From contig JBDTMC010000388.1 of assembly GCA_039934475.1 (NCBI GenBank), forward strand, positions 1 to 7,493: a stretch of 7,493 nucleotides of DNA, written 5' to 3'. The DNA comes from JBDTMC01 sp039934475 (GTDB lineage: Bacteria > Acidobacteriota > Terriglobia > Bryobacterales > Bryobacteraceae). The notes under the pieces were generated by a model that was given only the letters and a program-made list of their open reading frames with translations, was not told the origin of the DNA and did no database searches. Positions 1 to 4,844 of this stretch are shown here, piece after piece. Position 1 is the stretch's first letter, and the number at the start of each line of letters is the position of its first letter. The position numbers were made by a program, and so were the translations under genes.

Positions 1-54
1 GTTGCATCCGGCAAGCACCGCGAACACGGCGGCGGTAATGATTCGTTTTTTCAT
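1..54 (-). CDS. Probable lipoprotein, N-terminal fragment (cut by window edge)
   Basis: Reading leftward from an ATG at 54-52 gives the 18 residues MKKRIITAAVFAVLAGCN, and the frame is still open at the window edge. This is a textbook lipoprotein signal: a basic start (KKR), a hydrophobic stretch of about ten residues, and the lipobox L-A-G-C with the cysteine at residue 17. Signal peptidase II would cleave before this Cys after lipidation, leaving the protein anchored in a membrane. The mature part lies outside the window, so the function cannot be named. The ATG lies 32 bases beyond the rhamnosidase stop codon on the same strand, so co-transcription is likely. The only Shine-Dalgarno-like bases (AGGA, complement of 57-60) sit just two bases from the ATG, closer than usual. 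The start is therefore supported mainly by the signal sequence. Confidence 0.65.
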   Translation of the reverse strand, partial: MKKRIITAAVFAVLAGCN

Positions 55-86
55 AATCCTGAGGCGCAGTCTATTTCGTTGTCCGG

Positions 87-2633
87 TCACTGGTCAAGTT
101 CGAAATGATGGCGGCCCGATTCGATTCTCTGCGAAGGCGTGCCACCGGGCAGTAATACTTTTGCCGTTGTGTTGGGCGGGAGTTCGACGTCGTAGACAAA
201 CTTTCGGCCTTGCTTGGACCAACGGCTTGCAATCAAACCATAGGGCGTCTGGTAAGTGGCGCGGGCGGAGGTGACGTCACCTGAAGGCGTGGGCCGCAGT
301 ACGATACGGTCCTCTGCCGGGCGGGAGAAGTCAACGTCGATGCCGGCGAGATACCGATAGAACCACTCTTCGGCGTGGCCCAGCATGAAGTGGTTTTGCG
401 AGGATTCAGGGTTGGCATCCCAGGCTTCGGTGAGCGTGGTGGCTCCGTGGGCCACCTGGGCGGCGTAACTGGGCGCCTCGGGATTCGCAAGGATGTCGAA
501 GATGACGTCTGACCGGCCGCCTTCGCTGAGGGCTTGGATGACGAAGTGGAAGCCGATGTCGCCGGCAGTAGTGTGGTTGCCGTGCTGGCGAATGTCGGCA
601 ACCAGTTGGGCGAGCCATTCGGCGCGGCGGTCTTCGGGCGCCAGGCCGAGCGCAAGAGGCATGGCGTAGGCGGTTTGGCTTGTGGGGTTGGATAGCCTCG
701 CGTTGTAAGCGGCGCGCACGGATTGCGCCTGGGCGTCAAACGCTTTGGCGTCGGCAGGCTTGTCGAGCAGGCGCGCCGCCGAAGCCAGGGCCGTGAGATC
801 GGCATAGTAGATGGCGGTTGCGGTGACTTCCTTCGAGGTGAGTTGGGCTTCGCCCGGCGGCTTCGGCCCGATGTCGTACCAATCGCCAAGGCCGTGGGAG
901 AGGATGCCGTCTTTTGCCTTGCCGGCGAGATAAGAGACGTAGCGCTTCATGTCGCCATAGTGGGCCGCAAGGATGGAGCGGTTGCCGTAGTGTTTGTAGG
1001 CCAGAAAGGGGTCGAGGATAACGGCGCTTCCCCATTCCGGGGAATCGCGGAAGCCTTGCTCGAAGACCGTGTATTCGGGCGCGATGTCGGGGACAAGGCC
1101 TTCGGCGGTGATGGCGTCGGCCATGTCGGCGGAGATCTTGGCGTAGAGGCCTTCAACACCATAGTTGTACATGACGGCGGAGCCGAGTAGGTGCGATTCT
1201 TCGAGCCAGCCCAGCTTCTCGCGATGCGGGCAATCCGTAAGAACGCTTTGCATATTACTCAGAATCGCCATATCGATGAGCTTGTGGATGCGATTGAAAA
1301 GCGGGTTGGAGCAGGAGAACTCACCGATGACCGGAGCCGAGGAGTGGATGAATTGTCCTTCCACCTTGAGTGGTTCGAGACCTTCCACTTGGAGATAGCG
1401 GAAGCCGTAGTAGCTGAAGCGGGGACTCCAGGTTTCGTCGCCCGATCCTTTCAGTGTGTAGGTGTACCACTGGGGCGAGCCGGAACTGCGCTGAGAGACG
1501 GTGCCGTCAGCGGCGAGGAGTTCACCGGGGATCATCTTGACGCTGGCTCCGGCGGGCCCTCGCATGGTGATACGCGGCCATCCGGAAAAGTTCTGGCCGA
1601 GGTCGTAGACGCGGATACCCGGTTGGGGCTGGGTGGTAGCGACGGTGTGGAACGTTTCGAAGACGCGGATCTCTGGATTCAACTGCGCCACCAGACGGCC
1701 ACCCGGGGCGGCGACTTCGAGAGCTGCTTTCCAATCGCTGCCGGGCAGCGGTTCCAGACGGGCATCGTAGTCTTCCCCTCCGTAAACATGCGATACAACG
1801 ATGGGCCCGGGGAGAGACTGCCAGGAGCGGTCAGTTACTAAGTCGAGCGTGCGGCCGTTTTGTAAGAGGACCAACAGGCGGGCGATCAGTTTGGGCTGGC
1901 CGAAGGATTCCACCAGCTTGGTATAGCGGCGAGGGATGTTCGGCACATCCAGGAAGCCGCTGGCGAGCATAACGCCAATCGTGTTGTCACCGGTCTTGAG
2001 GGCGGTGGTGACGTCGTAGGCGTTGTAGTAGACGGTCTTGCGATAGTTTGTCCAACCGGGGGCGAGGACCGCGTCGCCGACCTTGCTTCCGTTGATGCTG
2101 AGTTCGTATTGGCCGAGTCCTGAGATGTAGACGATGGCGCGGCGGACGGGCTGATCGAGGCGGAGGGAGCGGCGGAATACCGGCATGCGGATGGCAGGGG
2201 TTTCTCCGTCGGGTTGGGCGGCGATCCATCTCGCGTTCCAGTCTTGCGGTGTTAGCAGGCCGATGCGGAAAGTGGCCGGGGCGCTCCACGGCGATGGCGC
2301 GCCCGCGCGGTCCCATACCTGCACCTTCCAGAAGTATTCAGTAGCGGCGGCGAGTGGACGGCCCTGGTAAGGGATCTGGATGGTCTCAGAGGATTGGACT
2401 CTCGCCGTGTCCCAGAGGTCGCCCTGGTTGCGGTTGAGTAAGTCAATGGTAGACGCGACCAGAAGGCGATAGGCGGACTGGGTGTCCGCCTGGAGCAGCC
2501 AACTGAGCCGCGGGTTCAGCGATTGGATGGCGATAGGGGTAGTGAGGCCTTCGCATTTCAGTTGGGCCGGGGCCAGCGCTAAGACAGGGCTGGCAGCAAA
2601 AAGAGCGATGAGAGCCAACGTGGGCCGTCGCAT
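87..2633 (-). CDS. Secreted alpha-L-rhamnosidase, glycoside hydrolase family 78
   Basis: An 848-residue enzyme expected to hydrolyse terminal alpha-L-rhamnose from polysaccharides, glycolipids or plant glycosides, by an inverting mechanism in GH78. Residues 1-23 form a Sec signal peptide (RR, then a hydrophobic core, with likely cleavage after A19 or A23), so it acts outside the cytoplasm. The N-terminal beta-domain has the family opening NPRLSW (40-45). The Bac_rhamnosid_N region includes SGLGQYELSINGSKVGD (171-187) and GEDYDAR (286-292), followed by YDLGQNFSGW (343-352). The six-hairpin catalytic domain carries DCPHREKLGW (467-476), where E472 matches the general acid. It also carries GATTLTEAW (730-738), where E736 matches the general base. 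A C-terminal beta-domain follows from about residue 765. The length is normal for the family and both catalytic acids are present. The start has a GGAAG ribosome binding site (complement of 2639-2643) five bases upstream. It lies 21 bases after the NIPSNAP gene. The exact substrate cannot be read from the sequence. Confidence 0.95.
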   Translation of the reverse strand: MRRPTLALIALFAASPVLALAPAQLKCEGLTTPIAIQSLNPRLSWLLQADTQSAYRLLVASTIDLLNRNQGDLWDTARVQSSETIQIPYQGRPLAAATEYFWKVQVWDRAGAPSPWSAPATFRIGLLTPQDWNARWIAAQPDGETPAIRMPVFRRSLRLDQPVRRAIVYISGLGQYELSINGSKVGDAVLAPGWTNYRKTVYYNAYDVTTALKTGDNTIGVMLASGFLDVPNIPRRYTKLVESFGQPKLIARLLVLLQNGRTLDLVTDRSWQSLPGPIVVSHVYGGEDYDARLEPLPGSDWKAALEVAAPGGRLVAQLNPEIRVFETFHTVATTQPQPGIRVYDLGQNFSGWPRITMRGPAGASVKMIPGELLAADGTVSQRSSGSPQWYTYTLKGSGDETWSPRFSYYGFRYLQVEGLEPLKVEGQFIHSSAPVIGEFSCSNPLFNRIHKLIDMAILSNMQSVLTDCPHREKLGWLEESHLLGSAVMYNYGVEGLYAKISADMADAITAEGLVPDIAPEYTVFEQGFRDSPEWGSAVILDPFLAYKHYGNRSILAAHYGDMKRYVSYLAGKAKDGILSHGLGDWYDIGPKPPGEAQLTSKEVTATAIYYADLTALASAARLLDKPADAKAFDAQAQSVRAAYNARLSNPTSQTAYAMPLALGLAPEDRRAEWLAQLVADIRQHGNHTTAGDIGFHFVIQALSEGGRSDVIFDILANPEAPSYAAQVAHGATTLTEAWDANPESSQNHFMLGHAEEWFYRYLAGIDVDFSRPAEDRIVLRPTPSGDVTSARATYQTPYGLIASRWSKQGRKFVYDVELPPNTTAKVLLPGGTPSQRIESGRHHFELDQ

Positions 2634-2638
2634 GAGTT

Positions 2639-2643
2639 CTTCC
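2639..2643 (-). promoter_or_regulatory. Ribosome binding site of the rhamnosidase gene
   Basis: The minus strand reads GGAAG here, five bases before the ATG at 2633-2631. It lies inside the 21-base gap after the upstream NIPSNAP stop codon. It supports the chosen rhamnosidase start and independent re-initiation on a shared transcript. Confidence 0.6.
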
Positions 2644-2654
2644 AGATGCCGCGG

Positions 2655-3443
2655 TTAGCGGATCTGGGAAAAGGGCAGCGGCCGAAGGATGGAGTTCGAA
2701 ATATTCGAGACAATTTCGGCGTCAGCGTAACCGGGCTGGGTGCGGAGTTTCTCCCATGCGGGATCGCGGACGAAGGCGCCCCAGTTCTTGTCGCGCGTAG
2801 AGATGTCATCGAAGGCGAGGAGGTAAGTAAGGTTGGGCATGTTAGGGCCAACGATGGTTTCTCCAAAGAAAACAGGGAGCAGACCAGTGCGGCGGAAGAT
2901 AGCGATTTCGCCTTCTTCGAACATGCGGATCTTGCGGGCGAGGGTGATGGAGTTATTCGACTCGTAAGTACGGAGTTCGAAGATGCGGGGCGATTGCCGG
3001 CCTTCCGTGGAGGGAATTTCCATGGAGGGCATGCCGGGAAAAGCACGCAGCAGGCGAGTTTCGACACGAGTATAGGCGAGGTGGGGTGTGGCGAAGAATA
3101 TCTCCCTCGCAGACCGGTACTCCTTGTCGGCAGCCAGCTTGTCCTGCGAGGCTTCGAGGGCGGCGAGGCTGGTATGGCTGGCTACGGTGATCACGAACGG
3201 CGTGTTCTCTGCGATGACGCTACCGAAGACCCCTATAGGACCGACGCCAGCGCGGGTGGCAGCGGGCAGCGCGATCTTGCTGAGGAAATCAGTGAGGCGC
3301 TGCGACTGGTTGTCGTCGCCGTTGCGCAACTGATAGCGGCGGAGTTCGAAGATGGCGGGACGAACGGGTGCGGCGGCCAAGTTGGCGGCTCCGGCAACAG
3401 CAGCCGTACCGATGGCGGACTGGATAAGAGAACGGCGTTTCAT
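2655..3443 (-). CDS. Exported protein with two NIPSNAP-like domains
   Basis: A 262-residue protein. The start MKRRSLIQSAIGTAAVAGAANLAAAP has a twin-arginine followed by a weakly hydrophobic Ala-rich stretch, which suggests Tat-type export, although the consensus after RR is imperfect. Two ferredoxin-like NIPSNAP repeats follow. The first begins at IFELRRYQLRNGD (31-43) and the second at RIFELRTYESNNS (153-165). The second continues with FRRTGLLPVFFGETIVGPNMPNLTYLLAFDD (183-213) and a W/F-rich end (WGAFVRDPAWEKL, 221-233). The IFELR-Y opening and the dimeric alpha-beta-barrel pattern are typical of the family, whose bacterial function is largely unknown; no catalytic residues can be assigned. 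It is the first gene of the leftward cluster, 21 bases ahead of the rhamnosidase, so a role near carbohydrate use is possible but only inferred from position. No Shine-Dalgarno sequence is visible before the ATG. The start is chosen because it gives the intact Tat-like signal. Confidence 0.85.
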   Translation of the reverse strand: MKRRSLIQSAIGTAAVAGAANLAAAPVRPAIFELRRYQLRNGDDNQSQRLTDFLSKIALPAATRAGVGPIGVFGSVIAENTPFVITVASHTSLAALEASQDKLAADKEYRSAREIFFATPHLAYTRVETRLLRAFPGMPSMEIPSTEGRQSPRIFELRTYESNNSITLARKIRMFEEGEIAIFRRTGLLPVFFGETIVGPNMPNLTYLLAFDDISTRDKNWGAFVRDPAWEKLRTQPGYADAEIVSNISNSILRPLPFSQIR

Positions 3444-3538
3444 GATAACGACAATCTACACCATCGGAGAGGGTGCTGAGCGATTCAACGAAACATCGTG
3501 TTGATTGGTGGGACTCGAAATAGAGTTTCAGTTTCGGC

Positions 3539-3566
3539 ATGACGGGCCTACAGCGCGTTGTACAAT
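3539..3566 (+). promoter_or_regulatory. Candidate sigma70-like promoter of the MscS gene
   Basis: A -10-like TACAAT (3561-3566, five of six consensus bases) lies 16 bases downstream of a -35-like ATGACG (3539-3544, matching the TGAC core). Transcription would start near 3573 and leave a leader of roughly 29 bases containing the ribosome binding site. The call rests on the pattern alone. It also implies that the upstream in-frame ATG at 3539 lies inside the promoter and is not the true start. Confidence 0.4.
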
Positions 3567-3589
3567 ACGGGGAATCCGAAAGGACACAG

Positions 3590-3595
3590 AAGGAG
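3590..3595 (+). promoter_or_regulatory. Strong ribosome binding site that fixes the MscS start
   Basis: AAGGAG sits six bases before the ATG at 3602-3604. An in-frame ATG at 3539 would add 21 polar residues that no MscS protein needs, and it has no comparable site. The downstream start is therefore preferred. Confidence 0.75.
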
Positions 3596-3601
3596 AGACC
3601 C

Positions 3602-4429
3602 ATGGATTGGGACAACATTATCAAGGTTGCGGAAGCCACCATCGCGGGGGTTGGATTGCGGGTACTGGGCGCGATTATTCTTTACATCATTGGGCGATGG
3701 CTGATTGGGTTTGCCGTCGGACTGGTGCAGAAGGGACTGGCAAGACAGCGACTGGAACCGACGTTGCTGCGGTTTATCGGCAACACTATCTCGGTTGTCC
3801 TGAATATCACACTGGTCATCGCGATCCTTGGCTATTTCGGGGTTCAGACTACTAGTTTTGCCGCGCTGCTGGCGGGCGCCGGGCTGGCGATTGGATCGGC
3901 ATGGGGCGGATTACTGGCTAACTTCGCAGCCGGCATCTTCCTGGTGGTGCTGCGGCCCTTCAAGGTGGGCGATTTTATCGCCGCCGGGGGGACCGTGGGG
4001 ACGGTAGAAGAAGTGGGTCTCTTTGTGACAACGATCCACACACCGGACAACGTTCGGACTTATGTCGGCAACAACAAGCTGTTCTCAGATAACATTCAGA
4101 ACTTCTCGGCGAATCCTTACCGGCGAGTGGAACTATCGGCGCAGATCTCCGGCGCCGCGGATCAGCATCTGGTGATCAGTGCCCTGAAGCAACGGATCAT
4201 GAAGATTCCGAATGTGGCAACGTCGCCGGAACCCGATGTGGTGATCGCGTCCTTTACGGCAGTGGGGCCGGTGCTGGCGATCCGGCCGTACACCAACAAT
4301 GACCACTATTGGCAGGTCTATTTCGACACCAACATGGCGATTCGCGAAGTACTGGGCGATGGAACGTTCCCTGCTCCAATGCCGGTTTACGGAATCCAAC
4401 AGTTGAACGAGACAGCTCCACGGGCCTAG
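3602..4429 (+). CDS. Small-conductance mechanosensitive ion channel, MscS family
   Basis: A 275-residue inner-membrane channel that, by family, opens under membrane tension during osmotic downshock to release solutes. Its size is close to E. coli MscS (286 residues). Three membrane segments are visible: about 17-40, 60-80 and the pore-lining TM3 from about 84. TM3 reads GAGLAIGSAWGG (92-103) then LLANFAAGIFLVVLRPFKVGDF (104-125), matching the MscS TM3a, TM3b and RPF-x-x-G segment. The cytosolic beta-domain has VGNNKLFSDNIQNFS (155-169), the counterpart of the E. coli PNG-K-I-x-x-NIINFS stretch. The C-terminal alpha-beta part includes WQVYFD (237-242) and ends FPAPMPVYGIQQ (256-267). Oddities are Ser99 where E. 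coli has pore Leu109, and Trp101-Gly102 where E. coli has Leu111-Gln112. The start at 3602 is set by AAGGAG. It is probably transcribed alone, since PadR begins 67 bases later with its own repeat-bearing upstream region. Confidence 0.93.
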   Translation: MDWDNIIKVAEATIAGVGLRVLGAIILYIIGRWLIGFAVGLVQKGLARQRLEPTLLRFIGNTISVVLNITLVIAILGYFGVQTTSFAALLAGAGLAIGSAWGGLLANFAAGIFLVVLRPFKVGDFIAAGGTVGTVEEVGLFVTTIHTPDNVRTYVGNNKLFSDNIQNFSANPYRRVELSAQISGAADQHLVISALKQRIMKIPNVATSPEPDVVIASFTAVGPVLAIRPYTNNDHYWQVYFDTNMAIREVLGDGTFPAPMPVYGIQQLNETAPRA

Positions 4430-4438
4430 GGCTCGTTA

Positions 4439-4460
4439 TTGTTGTTGACATTCGACACCA
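4439..4460 (+). repeat. Direct repeat copy 1 upstream of the PadR gene
   Basis: This 22-base copy matches 4476-4497 at 19 of 22 positions, 37 bases apart start to start. It contains GACA-TTC-GACA (4447-4457), two GACA boxes seven bases apart. It also contains a perfect -35-like TTGACA (4445-4450). The paired -10 would be the weak CATGCT (4469-4474, 18-base spacer). It is a candidate operator overlapping the PadR promoter. Confidence 0.6.
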
Positions 4461-4475
4461 AGCGGTGGCATGCTG

Positions 4476-4497
4476 TTGCTGTAGACACTCGACACCA
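4476..4497 (+). repeat. Direct repeat copy 2, ending on the PadR start codon
   Basis: This is the second copy of the 22-base repeat, with GACA-CTC-GACA at 4484-4494. Its last base is the A of the PadR ATG. It occupies the place where a Shine-Dalgarno sequence would normally stand, and none is seen. A protein bound here would block early transcription, which fits autoregulation by PadR, but binding is inferred. Confidence 0.6.
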
Positions 4498-4832
4498 TGC
4501 CATCCACTTCCAAACTCGACCTATTGCAAGGCACGCTGGACCTTCTGGTATTGCGCACGCTGCGTCTTGGCGCGATGCACGGATGGGCTATCTCAGAGCG
4601 CATCCAGCAGATCTCAGAAGGTGTACTGGAAGTGAATCAGGGTTCGCTGTATCCGGCGCTGCACCGGTTGGAACACCAGGGTTGGGTGGAAGCCGAATGG
4701 GGGATTTCGGAACTGGGGCGGCGGGCGCGGTTCTATACGCTTACGGCCGCGGGACGAAAGCAAGTGGAGTTGGAGAGCAAGAACTGGACCAGGTTGACGG
4801 CGGCCATTAACCGCGTGGTTGAATCCACTTAA
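4497..4832 (+). CDS. PadR-family transcriptional regulator, acidobacterial subtype
   Basis: A 111-residue winged-helix DNA-binding protein of the short PadR group (the TIGR03433 padR_acidobact type). The N-terminal helices carry LQGTLDLLVL (10-19) and MHGWAI (27-32). The recognition helix and wing read QGSLYPALHRLEHQGWVEAEW (48-68), followed by RRARFYTLTAAGRKQ (75-89), the PadR wing pattern. The C-terminal helix (about 90-110) would form the dimer. The length is normal. PadR proteins usually repress their own operon and are released by a ligand or stress; the inducer here is unknown. The permease starts 12 bases after its stop codon, the standard PadR-ADOP pairing, so it likely controls that gene. 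No Shine-Dalgarno sequence lies before the ATG. The start is supported by family length and the usual M-x-x-x-x-K/R-x-D-L-LQGTLD opening. Confidence 0.93.
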   Translation: MPSTSKLDLLQGTLDLLVLRTLRLGAMHGWAISERIQQISEGVLEVNQGSLYPALHRLEHQGWVEAEWGISELGRRARFYTLTAAGRKQVELESKNWTRLTAAINRVVEST

Positions 4833-4844
4833 CCGGGGACGCCA

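Larger units (their letters stand above)
3444..3601. promoter_or_regulatory. Divergent intergenic region between the NIPSNAP operon and the MscS gene
   Basis: This 158-base region must hold start signals for both directions. On the right-hand side a promoter candidate and a strong ribosome binding site are listed separately. On the left-hand side the minus strand has a -10-like TAGATT (complement of 3455-3460) only about 11 bases from the NIPSNAP ATG. No matching -35 box lies at 16-18 bases; TTGAAT occurs but 24 bases away. No Shine-Dalgarno sequence precedes that ATG. The leftward promoter is therefore unassigned; a short-leader or leaderless transcript is one possibility. No terminator-like hairpin is seen. 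Confidence 0.5.

Noticed and set aside
2..274. A plus-strand frame of 90 codons at the left edge
   Set aside because: It runs antisense to the lipoprotein signal and the rhamnosidase C-terminus, starts at TTG, and its product has no recognisable features.
723..1841. Two adjacent plus-strand open frames (723-1190 and 1191-1841) inside the rhamnosidase gene
   Set aside because: Both are codon-aligned antisense frames of a strongly supported GH78 gene. They show no domain, signal or ribosome binding site, so they are composition artefacts.
2646..3479. A 277-codon open frame on the plus strand covering the whole NIPSNAP gene in antisense
   Set aside because: It is codon-aligned with the NIPSNAP gene, a phase in which G+C-rich genes often lack stop codons on the opposite strand. 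Its product is Gly/Glu/Asp-rich with no recognisable domain, while the minus-strand product has clear family motifs and a signal peptide.
3539..3601. An upstream in-frame ATG that would extend the MscS protein by 21 residues
   Set aside because: The extension is polar and unlike MscS N-termini, it overlaps the candidate promoter, and the ATG at 3602 has a strong AAGGAG at the right distance.
4322..4331. A third partial copy (TTCGACACCA) of the PadR upstream repeat inside the MscS gene
   Set aside because: Only ten bases match, without the preceding GACA box. It encodes part of the conserved YFDTN stretch of the channel, so chance plus codon use explains it.
4421..4435. Short palindrome CCTAGG at the MscS stop codon as a terminator
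   Set aside because: The symmetry is only six bases with no longer stem and no T-run, so it is not a credible terminator.
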